The translations under genes were made by a program, and so were the position numbers. DNA of 64,000 bases from Glandiceps talaboti. Lineage: Eukaryota; Hemichordata; Enteropneusta; Spengelidae. Under the pieces are notes generated by a model. That model did no database searches. It was given only the letters and a program-made list of their open reading frames with translations, and had not been told where the DNA came from. Where the stretch lies: positions 1,437,501 through 1,501,500 of the forward strand of contig NC_135568.1 in assembly GCF_964340395.1 (NCBI RefSeq), read 5' to 3'. Below are positions 35,601-50,009 of this stretch, piece by piece; the first letter of the stretch is position 1; every line of letters starts with the position of its first letter.

Positions 35601-38600
35601 TACTTGATTGTCACCAGAATCACATCTATTAATATACAAATAAACGACAGTGTTATCCAATTGCGTGTATGTGTCTCGGTGAACTTATTCTCCCAAATTT
35701 AAACAAATGTGCACACCGTGCCATCAGTACCTACTATTCATTCATATAAGGTAAACAAGCAGATATAAATAGGCAAAACAAAGATTGGATGGATATAAGT
35801 AAAGAAACTAGAAGAAAAGACTAAGATGACAATTTATAAACATAAAGACTTACAGACACTGGATTTCACCATTACTCAAGTGTTGACATGTACCATCATT
35901 TTCACAGTAATCACTACCGTCTTTAAGTAGGCATTTTGATCTACATATGCACTTATCACCCTCCTGGATTGGCTCATAATATCCCTCATCAGGGCAACCT
36001 TCTTCTATGGTGTACTCACATACATTGATCTCTCCTGTTACATCATCGCATGTGCAGTTACCGCCTGGACATCCTAGTGATTCACACGTTTGATTCTTGT
36101 CCATTTCCAAGTAGTCATAAACCAATATATAATTGGCTTCAGTGTAATTAGTTGTCATTACCCGAAGACTTTTGGTGTTTACAACAATTTCACTGAAAAC
36201 AAATTAGATAATAAACAAGTTATAGCTGTGAGTTATAGAAAGTTGATGAATGGACAGATCATCTCCATTTTCGGAAAGTATCGAGAAGGTAGTTATGATT
36301 TGAAACGATAATTAGAGTGATAATAACAACAGTCATGTCAGTTTGTTCTTGCGGTCTATCAGCATATACATTTACAATGCATTTGCGCGCGCGCACGCGC
36401 GCGCGTGTGTGTATGTCTACATCACGTGGTACATATATATTGATCAGTAAATACAATACAGCAGTTGAACATTTGTCATAATAGTAATAGTAATACTCTG
36501 GATTCTGGATTATCAGCAGGCTGTGTCTTACCTATACGTCACATTTCGAAGTTCTTTAAAACCGTCTGTTTCATTGTAATAGCGAGTCAACTGAAGGAGA
36601 AAAAACCAATCAAAATCATAATTACAGAATTAGATTACCTAGTAAACTGTAATAAATTGTATATTAACTAACTAGTCATTGTAATAATGTTGACAAACAA
36701 GATATTGTTACACCTTGCTGGTCGTTCTACGTCACGACAACTCGCGTCTACGTCATAACAAGGCGTGTCTACGTCATTGCTTTTGCTGTGTTCGAAATCC
36801 GAGTCAGAATGTTCAAAATTGCCATTACTTTCCTCGATTTTTCTTTGATATTACTGGTGTTATGTTATTCTTCAATATTTTTCTTCTTCATTCAGCTGGA
36901 AAATACTTGTGACCTAAGGGTTGTGACAAACTCATTAGACCACTCTTATTTTCCTTGGCTCAGCTGAACGAAGAGAAATATATTGGGGAATAACAGTTAA
37001 TTAAATCTACTTGGCAGCTAGCCAATGGTGTAAAAATCACCCCGTTTTCCTCAGGGTGGAAACCAAAACAAAGAAGAAAACAATTACACCTCCTCACCAT
37101 GCTTTACAATATCCAAAATATATACCAGTTTACAAGAACTAGAATGACAAATCGAAGATGTTTGTACAAGAATCATAAAAAATACTAATTTCATATTACG
37201 TTTGCTGTATATTCTTGATAGAGGTCGCTTGTTTCATTAGCAAGTTGTACATCATATGGTAAATCTGTCTGTGTTGAAATACTGTACTCCTTCTCAATTT
37301 CTAGATTTTTAAAGAAATAAAACAAAGTCAATTGCAAGATTATTTCTCGTCTGTAAGGTACGCCGTGACGGGGAGCCCTCATACATCGTGAGGGAGGAGT
37401 GACACGACGTATCGTGCATTCTAGCAAAATCTAAACATATACAGTTACAACTCTTCGTAGTGGAGTATTCACAAATACTTCAGAGATTATGTCTTCCAAT
37501 TAGTGGCCAATAGCTTCCTGCATACTAGAATAATGTTGTCACTCAATAATTTGTAGTAAAGAATGATCATATCATATATGGACGCTGAAGTTGATTGCCA
37601 CTGTAATATAGTACTTCTACAGAATAAGGGTGGTGGCCGGGGTGGGAGTGGGGTAATGAGGTTACCGCAAAATTGCCCATTTAAAATATCCAAAGGGCGG
37701 GGAGGGGGCTACGAAAGTTGTTTTGACCAAAACATTTTCTCCTCAGCCCCCTCCCCGCCGTAAATTCTGCTCGTTCCCTTAAAGAAAAGTGGACGATTCT
37801 TACCTTTAAGTTCTAAAACTTCATCCTCTGGAATATAAGGACTTCGAGTTGTTGGTGGTTCAATTGTCATTAACGTTGTTGTTGGTTCAGTTGTCATTAA
37901 TGTTGTTTGAGAATCGGTAGTTTCGACGTCACTCGTTGTTGAATGAGTATGCAACAACGTTGTTGTCGCTTGAGTACTTGAAAAAATTGTCCCACCATCT
38001 GTTGGTGCTGTAGTGTAGGCGTCACTGGTGGTATGAGGTGAATTTAATGTCGTCATATCTGTGTCCATATCTGGCGTAGATTCAGAAGTTGAAGAAGTTG
38101 TGTACACTTCAGTTCCTGTTGTGTAGTCATTTGTCCCTCCATGCGTTGTGGTATATCCCTGTGTTGTACCAGTCCCACTAGCAACGGCTAAAATGTCAAC
38201 AGCACTGTCGAATTTATTGTCAATATCGTTCGAACGTCGAAGTTTAGAAAATGAATCTTTTTGTGTGCTTCGTTTTCCTTCAGATTCGAATCTGTTACCA
38301 TGACGACGCTGGGGTGGTGAAATGTCTTTATCTGATTATGATGAAAAAAAAAAGAAATCAAGAAAAGTGTTACATCCGCTTCTGGGATCCCAGAATGCAG
38401 TCAGTCATATATTTATAAAGTAAATTGTACAATAGTTATAATGATAGTCTGCTTCCTCAAATATTCTTCACAACAGTTACGAACGTCTTTAATTTTTTCT
38501 ATATAAGAGCTGAGCTAAATGGTAGGTAATTCAATGTTTATTGTGAGAATACATTCATGATTATCTTAGCCGTATTCATAAATAGATTTCACTCATGACA

Positions 38601-41103
38601 TCATGTATAATGACAATATCTCGTATACGGTTTGCATCTTTTTGACTGTCGAAATTATTTTGCAGTTTTCAAAGAGCTGTTCTGTTTTATACTATTGAGA
38701 AATAAAATGTCCCATGATTCCATGCTGTCCTATTTTATAAACACGAATCAAACTCAAAATAGTTCACAGGGACTTGTGAGTCTATATGTATGCCGTTCGT
38801 GAGGTGCCACGTATCATGTTATAATCCAACTGTATTCATTTTTGACACAAAATGTAGGTTATATTCATTCCACACGTGTACTGACATTCGGTACACACCA
38901 ATGTTGATCAAAAGCCTTTATGGACAAAATATTAATGTTCATCATTTATACCCCACGATCGATCATCGCCTCACCTAAAACTTGAGATAATTAAACTATA
39001 GTATGCATGTGCTACTGCAGTTGTTTAGTAAATGATAAATGGTTATATCACATTATAGTGTGTACCGTGTACTGACACTCAGTACATATCAGTCATATTA
39101 GGTCGCCATATCTTATCTAGGTAATATATTAACCTATTTTGTGAATTAATGCCACGAGTTTCTAGGTCAAATGTCAGGTATATGCTCTCGTGTAAAACGA
39201 AATTAAATCGGACAGAAGTTATTTTCTAATCAAACTTGTGGCAGTATAAACTCATTCAAAGTAAGATCACATTTGCTCGATATAAGGATGCAGTTTTTTT
39301 TCTATTTTGAATGATTTTTACATGAATTGTACATCAAGCACAGGGAGTGTCGAGTTTAAATGTGTCTATGTTCTTCCAAATTTATGTAGTTTCCATGGTA
39401 ACCTTAAATGTCTTCAAATGGATACATCGTCAGGCTGAAACCAGTGCCATGTGCTCAAACGTCCAATAATATTTAGTACGCATGTCGGTATCACAGTCGC
39501 TTGTGGGCTAATATCGTATTAAAACATGGTCATAACATAAAAGTGTTATTAGGTATTTACATATGATAATCAAATTATACCGTCACCAATGTTTTGCAAT
39601 CTCGTTTGTACGTGTAAACACCGATGACGGTCTTTTTTTGATTAAACAAAACGATTTTTGGAATTACGACCTTCCTTGAACAATATTAGTCCACAATAGA
39701 CTGTGGTTCGTATAGTACCGAGTGTAGGTGTAATATCGGGTAACACCAATCATGATTATTACGTCATTGTGGACTGATCACAAGATGTATTTGTTTGCAT
39801 TTGTTTGGCTTCATAATTGGAAGATAACTACAACGGACTTTTGACCTTTGACATCGACAGTTAGGGATACTTTGGACGTTCGGTAACATAACAGTTTAGT
39901 TTTTAGGGAGTGTCTTGAATATTATGATTCCATGATGAAACCAATATGTGTGCAAGGTATGGCGAAGCAGAGTTTTAGGTCGAACGATATGAATGATTAA
40001 TTAATTACTGCAAAATATTTTCAAGGTGACAGAGATTTCTTACATGTTGGGTGGCCCCATTTCTGACCGTAGTCCTGCCTACAGGCAGGGTGCGTGACTC
40101 GATTTGGGACAGTGTCATAATCAGTTCCCGCATTACTCTGTCTGCAAGCAGGACAAACAAGGTCGTAGGCTGGAAAATTTACCATTCTGTATGACATTTA
40201 CATGTGGCAATTTTTGTATTTATGCAGAATAGAGTGCCCCGATTTCTAGGTTTAGATCCGTACCATTTAGTTGGCAGTGAGAACTGCATACTAGTTTCTA
40301 AAGTGTTGTTCGTATGTAAGAGAATTCGACAGCACCTAGTTACATTATTACTCAACACTTCGTCATAAAGACATAATAGATCATCTGGATGCCAACGTGG
40401 TCGCTAACAAAATGACGAGCGAGTGAGTGGAGGTGTAAATCGTAGCGATACCGTATAGGTATAGGGACTAGATTACATTGAAGGCCTTTCGTCTCATGAT
40501 TATTGACTCGTCAAGCATTATAGTATTATGTATTGACATTGTCTTTTTTGGGAGGAAAATTTGTGGAAAATTAGCCCGGAAGCCATGCGGATTGGATTTT
40601 TTTACATACGTAATTCCAATCACGAATGTAAAAAATCCAATCCGCATGGATTCCAGACTAGTTAACTCAGTGAAACTTACGGCGATGACACTCATCTTTA
40701 AGTTCAATAAATGCACCCATCCCTGATCCTTAAGACCAATCATGAAATACACCCATCTCTGAAAAGTCAGGGAACCAGTAAAATGAAAGAAATGGCAACA
40801 CTACTACAGGGGCAAAGATCACATTATTGCAACAGGTGTCCGCTAGTATAAATAACAGGCAGTAGGATTATCAAGAGATGGCAGAACGTGGTCTTTTCGA
40901 CTTAGAGACTCGTGGACTTTTGATACACTATGAGATTAAATTATTCTAAACTGTTGGCGTATATATGAACAAGATGAAGTGTACTCACCTCCGAAAACTC
41001 CTAGAACTAGTAAAGTGAAAGAAATGGCTGCTGTGGCGAACATCACAGTGATAAACAGATGACCACCATTTGGCAGCACTCGGGTACGTTTATTCCGCGC
41101 CAT
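32683..41103 (-). CDS. Mucin-like transmembrane protein with SEA-like and EGF modules (gene B, 640 aa)
   Basis: Exons: 41103-40989, 40169-40044, 38331-37804, 37300-37200, 36590-36532, 36192-35854, 35625-35446, 34665-34275, 33959-33906, 32712-32683; phases 1,1,1,0,2,2,2,0,0. Exon 1: MARNKRTRVLPNGG then a hydrophobic run (signal peptide or signal anchor; an in-frame upstream Met exists). Exon 2 is special to this paralog: a CPAC pair and one more Cys. Exon 3 is the stalk (residues 81-256), starting with basic doublets (QRRHG, KLRRS), then Thr/Ser-rich. SEA-like module about 257-345; EIVVN stands where A has GSIEV. A 13-Cys stretch ends in an EGF with spacing 8-5-9-1-12 (C6 = C437). Helix about 446-469 ending LCVCQSK. 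The tail has DNLAYE and many acidic residues. The last exon (AIQMNEDQI, TGA) follows a good acceptor but is short, so it is the least certain part. Confidence 0.82.
34968..35075. repeat. 21-bp minisatellite, 5 copies
   Basis: Units of AATGTCCAAATATGGTACAG in the intron between gene B exons 7 and 8. Confidence 0.9.
36382..36412. repeat. Alternating (GC)n-(GT)n tract
   Basis: Short purine/pyrimidine-alternating run GCGCGCGCACGCGCGCGCGT, a sequence type prone to Z-DNA, in a gene B intron. Confidence 0.8.
38332..40043. other. Gene B intron 2
   Basis: About 1.7 kb between the CPAC exon and the mucin exon. No microsatellite or recognised repeat, unusual for this window. No extra exon supported. 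Confidence 0.5.
40578..40655. repeat. Hairpin (foldback) of two ~30-bp arms
   Basis: GCCATGCGGATTGGATTTTT is followed, after a loop with ACATACGTAATTCC, by AAAAATCCAATCCGCATGG. It lies in gene B intron 1, between the signal exon and the CPAC exon. Confidence 0.85.
40752..40835 (-). pseudogene. Decayed duplicate of the gene B signal-peptide exon
   Basis: On the - strand, GCCATTTCTTTCATTTTACT and flanking bases (GTGATCTTTGCC before, TTTTCAGAG after) match the hydrophobic core of exon 1 (GCCATTTCTTTCACTTTACT, GTGATGTTCGCC, TTTTCGGAG). The donor position is mutated from GTGAGT to ATGGGT, so the copy should not be used. Confidence 0.6.
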
Positions 41104-44100
41104 CGCCGGCAAGTCTTGTACGGTGTTTATGTTCCAAGACGAACATTGAAATATCAAAGTCCCAAGTCAAACAGGAACTATAGCAAACATATATCAGATG
41201 TTGGTTTTAGAGAGATGAGACCCAGGTGAGACTGTACTGCAATAGTTCATGTACTATGATGGCCGGTGAGGTCGACGATAAATGACTTTTGGGTGTGACC
41301 ACACCCTTGTATCTATATTTGCACAATTTACATCGTAAGATACACGAGATAAGGTTGTAAATAAGATCGTTATGGGATAAACACTCGTCAATGAAATACT
41401 GGTTTGTTGTTACTTATATTTAATTAACTATATGACATCAAGTATACTGCATATATATTGGCAGTTGAGCTGTTTCTCATCTTATATCAACATGATCTTG
41501 ATCACCTGTCCATCATCTTCTGTAAAATATATTACATGTATGATGTCAATGACGAAATGTCATACAGGTCTAAATCGGTTCATATGTAATATCTCCAAAA
41601 GTCAACATTCCAAGTAACATAATCTGGAATTATTGTTATTTTCTGAAAGAGTTTCTCTCTCACGATTTCACAAGTATGACTAATGTAGTAATGACTGGTC
41701 TGACTGGTTCTTGGTAGTGAGATATCCCATATTGGGCATAGTTCCAGGTAACTTGACGATCGAGATCCATCCCTTAACACTGCAGTCTAGACTAGTGGCA
41801 CTGTCGTTGCTATTTTCACAATTGTTGAGACCTCAAACGACTGTACAAAGACTAGTCCTGCTTCCATGACGGTGCACGAGTCTGTATTACTGACTTGACT
41901 CTAAACACCATCGAGTCCCGAATTCCTCCGTATGCAAGCAGGACTATACAAAGACATGCAGGTTTGCCAGAAATTTTAGTATAATATCTGTTTCGTTACA
42001 TTTCATGGCCTTACAGCTTTCGAAGGCGGTACAATTAAAATGTAAAGAACTAAATATGACTGGTGATTATCACGTGACATAACAAATGATTGTTAATACA
42101 CCTCAGATTTTGACATACACCCCTTTATGCATAGTGGTGCAACCCATGTGACCCATGGTCATGTCCAGAGTGGGCATGCTTGTACTGTATGTAGGTTATC
42201 TAACGTAATCTAATCTAATATCATATCTCGTCTCATACCGTCAGAGAAAGAGTCATGCAAGGGCAATTGACAAAACAAAATCGATCTAGGGCAAATATTT
42301 GAATTGGCTAGACGTGGACACACTCTATCATGACTTTACTTGAGTTCCATTCATATATTGCTAGAGTAGTTCAGTTATAGTAATAACAGTAGCAGAATAC
42401 AACAAAAGACAAACAAGTCAACATTTGTCATATATTTTGTGATGTAGTATCTTATACTTTATCCCTGTATCCATGGTGATACTTACCATGTATTTGATTC
42501 CAATGATCCTTGGCGAAGTAGATATTTCCGTGAGAAAACGATTTTAAGTCATCGTATTGTTAGGTTGGGTTATTCCATAACAAATGGGGGAGGGTATGTT
42601 ATCAAATTTGGAATAACTAGCGACTTATTGATTTCTCCTCAACTACAGACTCTGTAAAATTCTGATCAGTTCTTGGTGAATGGCGTGACTCTGGACCACA
42701 TAAGAGTAATTTCGATTGTATTGATGGAAATAAGGCAATGGTTGCATACCGTTTTGTATTTTGGTCAGAACGCCGATTTTCTTGCAGTGACACCAACGCT
42801 TTGATACGAGTGGAGTTGAATCCCTAATACTCCGATTAAATCTGAATGTAATACGTTTATTATTGCATTCCTCGTCTCAGCTGACTGTATGACTTAGTTA
42901 CAATACTATTTTTAATAACGAAGTGAGTAAATGTTAGAATTCCATAGATAGTTTGTATATAAAGAGATCTTATTTGTTTACTGAGAATTGAATTGGAAAT
43001 CCGGTTGTATTTCTGCAGCTTATGTTAGCGTACCACCTTTTGACATAGTTGTGAGCGTGTCTTTGTTGAAGATCACGATGAAAACATCGTATGTATGATG
43101 ATCCCCAAAGCAGAGCTATTGTTAGTGAAAATCATCCAGTCACCTATCTTTATTCTGATGCTGTCATGAAAACGTTTCCCATGATGTTACCGACGCCACA
43201 ATTAGAAAATGTTCAGATGGGAAGTCGACTCATGTTTAGGGATTTTTTCCAGGAAAAAGCGACCCATGATTTAGGTGGCACATCTCTATATATCTTATTG
43301 TGCTAATGCCCCCCCCCCCCGTGGGATCTAAGCGATACACGAACACACACTACGATCAGGTAGTGGAGCAGTGATACAATACGTCACACTTCAATACCGT
43401 CACGTGACGTGTAGTATCCAATGGTCTATAGAACAATGATCAAAATATAATCAATACTTAAACATAAATACATAATCAACTTTATTTTGCATATATATAT
43501 ATGAGTTGAAATGTTTACATTTACGTAATATTACCATTTTAATATTCCATATTAGTCAAATTAGGAACAAAATGTACCACAGAGTCGACTTAGAGTTAAA
43601 AAAAAATCCAAAACATTTTGTGATCCTGTCAGAAGTTAAAATAAATTCCATTTACATTACTTTTTCTATTGAATGGACGAATGCTGTTTTTTCTAAAGGA
43701 CAACTTTTGGTAAATGAATATTTACGATAATAATTCGAAAAGAGCAATTGGAAAAGACAGACTGGGGTTTTCGATAAGGATGAAAATAATGATATGACGT
43801 AATACATCTGATCAGAAAATAGTACCTTACAAAACAATTCTCTTTAAAAACAAAAGTGAAAGTGTTCAGTTATGCCGAAAAATTAAATTGTATATTTTAT
43901 ATCAGACTATCAAAATGTTTGATTCCAACTATATGTCTAAGGAAACAAGCGATATATTAGGTTCTACACAGTTTTGAAAAAACATTGAAAGTAAGTTAAT
44001 ACTTCTTTACACTGAGTTACAAATTGTTCAAGGTTCACATTTATTTGATGTATTTACAAACATAATATACAAATAAAAACAATTATGAATTAAGTACTTC

Positions 44101-44930
44101 TACTCAACCTCAAATTTGACCACTCCAGAAAATAAAGATACACGGATATTCATAGATTATGTTCTGGAGAATCATTTCATGATTTCAAATCAAATGAATT
44201 GCCAAGAAACACCAAATTAAACCCTCATTTCACCTCTATTGTTCTTTTAGTGGTATACCATCGGTCTTAGCAAAGGCGAAAAAGAATTTCAATTGGGAAC
44301 TTGCAAACCCGCCATGTTAGATGTTGCATCATGGGAAATGTGATAATACATACTAATCAATTAGCATTGTAAACAATATTGTTACATTGTTTATAACCAG
44401 GAATGATCAATTCATAGTTACCATGACAATTGTGGGAGGTCAATTTTATCAGTAGCTCAAGATTAGGTATTACGATAACCACAGATAATCCCATAGTCCT
44501 TTGCGTCTGAGCATGCTCAGTTTTGATTGCAAGTTCCCTATTGTATTTCTTGACAATCTAGCGAATTTTGAAATCATGAAAGGACTCTCCAGAACCTAAC
44601 GCTAATAAAAATACCCCTATTTCCTAGATTGCTGTCTCCCCTTTAATAACTTAATAGGATACATCCACGGCTTTCATAGTATTTTGCACTTCTGTTGTCT
44701 TCAACACACAGAAAATAGCGAACGTTTTATTACATATTATTTATATATGTTGTTTTACTTATAACTTCGATATTTGTTTTCATCATCGAAATATACTGAA
44801 AAAAGGTTAGATATTAATATTCCAAAATAATAAAGCAAATCCCCAAATGAATATAGGAATTATACACATTACTTTGACGAGTAACTTCGTTACTATCATA
44901 AATGATTACTGGTCCATAACCCTTTAATAG
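41104..44930. other. Intergenic DNA between genes B and C
   Basis: 5' flank of gene B and 3' flank of gene C. No exon, large repeat or long ORF with family features was found. A poly-C run lies at 43309-43320. Confidence 0.55.
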
Positions 44931-44934
44931 TATT

Positions 44935-45080
44935 TCATATGTGTATCATAGACCTGGGGCACATTCCCACCATCTGTGTATCATGTAGACAGGGGCACAT
45001 TCCCACCATATGTGTATCATGTAGACAGGGGTACATTCCCACCATCGGTGTATCATGTAGACAGGGGTACATTCCCACTC
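44935..45080. repeat. ~37-bp minisatellite overlapping the gene C stop codon
   Basis: Units containing GTGTATCATGTAGACAGGGG and CACATTCCCACCAT. The unit nearest the gene forms the last codons (NVPLST) and the TGA of gene C on the - strand. Confidence 0.85.
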
Positions 45081-45365
45081 CATAGATATTGGTCAGGCAT
45101 AGCAGGCTGCAAAAAATGAAAGAGAAATTTAACTACCAATGTTAAAGTGGACATGTGGATGAGGATTGAGCATTTATTTTGGATTTTTAATTTATAAAAC
45201 ACTTTTATCATGACTTACTACTATGTGAAATGTAAAACAACATTGACAAAGTCTGTTTTTGTAACTCAATACATTGCAAAAAGCTACAAATGTGTAAAAA
45301 GTTTGCTATTATACGTACAATTAATAAACATTTTACACATTTATTAATCTCTTGCAATGTCTGTT

Positions 45366-45454
<89 letters not shown>

Positions 45455-45749
45455 ATGTCAGTCCGTCCGCCCATCCGTCGGTCTATTTTATCGCACAGTG
45501 GAGTAATTAATATTCATTCATCATTGATACAATGAAGTCAATTCATCGGTTATATATTAAACTTCTATCTATGTATTACTTTATGTATGACGGAAAAACA
45601 CTGACCTTCTCGTATGCTGAGAATCCATACATGTTGGCAACTGGTCGTTGGCTATCAAACTGAGTAAAACAAAATGAAAACATATATACTTTTCGTGTAG
45701 TGCATGCCTCATATTTCAATAAACAAACAAACAAACAAACAAACCCAAA

Positions 45750-45784
<35 letters not shown>

Positions 45785-46495
45785 ATACATACATACATAC
45801 ATACATACATACATACATACATACATACTTACATACATACTTACATCCGACATTTCTACGACTGAATCAACATCGCCCTCTTCGTTGATGTTTCCATCTA
45901 ACTGTTCCTTTTCCCTGTTAATTGTACCAAATGGATAGTACTTTTTCCAATCGTCCTGTCCACTGGATTCTTTCTTTTTCTTTTCTTCGTTCGGTTTTTT
46001 ACTTTTCTCCTTCTTTGAAGAGCGACCTTTCTTTGAGTACGGTGTATCTCGCTTTTCAGTTTTCAGTGTATCAGCCTGTTGGTTCATCATTTTCTTCTGT
46101 GAAGGTCGGTAATGTTCGGATTTCCATTCATTCTCGTAAGCATCGCCCCATGGATCTTCCCATTTAGGAGAATCTCTTTTATTGTTCATCCAAGTGTTTT
46201 CCAAAGAATGGGTTTCGTCGTCAGCGGTAGAAGACATTAATTCATCGTCCAAATATTGAAAGGTGTTGTTGATGTATGTTGAGAAGTCAGCATGGGATCT
46301 ATTTTTTAGCCGACTGAGAAGAAAACATTGATATGGTTTATAATGTGTGGGTCCTGACATCCAAAGCTTTGCAATACTGTCTGTCGTTGTTACTACTGAT
46401 TCTCCACGATATGTAAGAACTAGTGATACATACATACATACATACATACATACATACATACATACATACATACATACATTCACACATACATACAT

Positions 46496-46554
<59 letters not shown>

Positions 46555-48421
46555 GGAAAACACACAAACACATACATACATACATACATACATACATACA
46601 TACATACATACATACATACATACACACACACATACATACATACATACATACATACATACATACATACATACACATACATACATACATACATACATACATA
46701 CATACATACATACATACATACACACACACATACATACATACATACATACATACAACCCAGCCTTAATTTAGGATTTTGAAATATTCAAGATGGATAAAAG
46801 AGGTTTTGATTTTTATCTCTAATGTCATTTATCAACAATAAATATCAAAATATTCAGCAGCCTATAAATAATCACTAATTCTAGGCAAAAGACTTGGCGC
46901 CAAACGGTCGTCAAACCGTCTTTTTCATTTGTCGATAACCCTTTAAATATAGATATTTAATCACAATGACTTACCTCTTTCTAAATTCTTCATGCTCCAT
47001 TTCAGCACTTTTTGTTTTCATTTTCTTTGCTTCTTCCTTTTTCCACTTAGCATAGCAAACAAGTATTAACAGAAGAATTATTACAAGAGCAGCCACAGAC
47101 AGACTTATGGTAAGGATAATGTAATCGAGATAAACGAATTTTTCACACTGTGCTCCATAAAACCATCGATGATCCTGAGATTTACATCTGTAGTAAAGTA
47201 AATCAATATGAAAGATGTAAACGATACTAAATACACGATTTAAACACATTATGGTCAAATGGTAGTGTGACAGGCTTGTAGTTTGCACATTGCAACTCTA
47301 GATCGATCGACTGTTGTGTGGCAGGCTTGTAGTCTGCACATTGCAACTCTAGATCGACTGTTGTGTGACAGTCTGCACATTGCAACTCTAGATCGATCGA
47401 CTGTTGTGTGACAGGCTTGTAGTCTGCACATTGTAACTCTAGATCGATCGACTGTTGTGTGACAGGCTTGTAGCCTGCACATTGCAACTCTAGATCGATT
47501 GACTGTTGTGTGACAGGCTTGTAGTCTGCACATTGTAACTCTAGATCGATTGACTGTTGTGTGACAGGCTTGTAGTCTGCACCCAAGACTAGGTATGACG
47601 CCTAAACTATCAAAATGATTCAATATCTATAATACTCCTTTACTATCATTAACATGAAGTACTGTCAACTAAAGCAATCACTGATTACATTTCATTTGAT
47701 TACTTGATTATATGTATAAGTAATTAAATATGCATATATCAATACATTAAATTAAATAGAACTGAAAATAAATGAATAAATTAACACAGAGTTAATTGAT
47801 GCCATCTTACATTTCGTTATAATACGGAAAAATCGGATCGTTTTTTTTACCTGCAAAATAGTGAATTTAAACGCCGTTTATGTGTTATTGTACTATCTCA
47901 CCTGCATATGACGTCATCATCCCTATGTTCACAAGCACCATCATTTTGACAATAATCAGCTTTACATTTAGACTGGCATTTACAGCTATATCCTGTGTCA
48001 AATGTTTCCATACCAGGGTCCTCACAGAAGGCATTGGCACACCAGTCTACTGAATTATCTGAAGGTATTATTAAAAATAATTATGACAATAAAATCATAC
48101 TAAAAATGCATAACTGATAATGAATACGTCAACATTATGCTACACTAGTTCTCCTTAGTTTTATTTATTTTATTCATATATGTATATTCTTGTATGACAG
48201 TAATACTGTCAATCCTCCCCATAATATCAATGTGCTCTTGTGTTATCAGTGAGTCCAACAAATCACATAGGATTCTAATCAACAACTAATAATATATTGC
48301 TAAAATCACTATATTTCAATGATATGCAAATTTGTATAATGCGAATGCATAGATCGCGTCAATTAATCATGGGGTACCAATATCTCAGAGAATATGTTTA
48401 TTCAGCATTTAACCAGCCGTT

Positions 48422-48456
<35 letters not shown>

Positions 48457-49937
48457 CCAGACATGTACAGATAGATAGATAGACATACATACATACATAC
48501 ATACATACATACATACATACATACATACATACATACATACATACATCATACATACATCTTAACCTACCGTAAGGTAAATAGCGCTAAAGTAACTTTAAAT
48601 TGATTCTAATGATTTTTTAAAAAGTTGTCGAAATGTAGTCTTTTGCAACATTCTTTACCTTCACAAGTTGTGTCGACGCAGGGTTCACTCGTGATTGTAA
48701 CATTAGTGTTGTTCACAATGTGTTCTGTTACCCCTGCATCTGCATAAAGTTCACTTGCGGTTTTACTCGCCGTATCACTGGTAGCATCGTATATGACTTC
48801 ATAATCTACCATCACATCAATGGGCTCTATCGAACTCCTTTTCATCATCGGTCCAAAGATAGAATTTCCGTTGGCATTTCTAAGTCCAGAGAAAAAAATT
48901 GTCGAAATGATATTACAACTTCAGACATCAGACCGTGGACGAACGGAACCTGTTACAAACAGGTAAAGTAAACAATTGAATTGGATTACTACCACTTGGC
49001 ACAGCATGATGGAAGTATAGAGACTTATATTTACATTCCATCATTTGACAAGAACAGTTTTATGGCAACTTTACATGCAACAAACAAATTCCCAGTTCCC
49101 CTGGCATTTCAAAATTTCATGTAAACATAAAGAGGCCATAAAACTGTTCTTATCAAATGTTCTTATTTGTACTTCCAACATACTGTGCCAAGTGTTATCA
49201 ATCCAATTCATTTGTTTACTTTCCCTGTTTGTAACAGATTCTGTTTGTCCACGGTCTGATGTCGGCAGTTGTAGCTTACTCGTTAAGGTGTGTCAACATC
49301 GAAATTCAAATGAGTGACAGATAAGCAGATCAAGCAAAAGTAATCATCGTTGATAATTAAGTTGGAACTACGAAGAAATTGGATAGAAAAGTCACAACTT
49401 GTTTGACTTTGAGAAATAGACCTGTAGGGTTGTATTTAAGTTACGAAACCACAAGTTAAGCAACAAGTACTGAAAATCTAAAGTATGTTGTTTAAAAGTT
49501 TTTAAGTTGCAAATTGGTTATATACCCTAAGAAATATTCATCAGACAAGACTTACCCTTCTTCTTTGACATCTGTGACACTACAATCAAGACACCCGTCC
49601 AGTTCACTTGAAATTCCATCTCCACAGCCATACAATGGACAAATCTATTGTAGATTATCAATGTAGACAATGGTAAAATACATTTTAAAAACTTCTATCA
49701 AAATGCTATACGAAAGTTCTTTGAAATGTATGTATGTATGTATGTATGTATGTATGTATGTATGTATGTATGTATGTATGTATGTATGTATGTATGTATG
49801 TATGTATTTGAATATGATGCATGCACTACACGAAACGTATATATGATTTCATTTTGTTTTACTCAGTTTGATGTATGTATGTGTGTGTTGTGCTGTGCTG
49901 TGTTGTGTTGTGTTTGTTTGTTTGTTTGTGTGTGTGT

Positions 49938-50009
<72 letters not shown>

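Noticed and set aside
40468-40752. 94-codon - strand ORF in gene B intron 1
   Set aside because: It crosses the hairpin at 40578-40655 and part of the relic signal exon; no supported junctions.
43091-43306. 71-codon + strand ORF as a possible gene between B and C
   Set aside because: No splice context, no family features and length expected by chance.
45716-46747. Single 343-codon ORF spanning microsatellites and the gene C tail
   Set aside because: Only 45845-46313 is coding, bounded by a good acceptor and donor; the MYVC-type ends are microsatellite.
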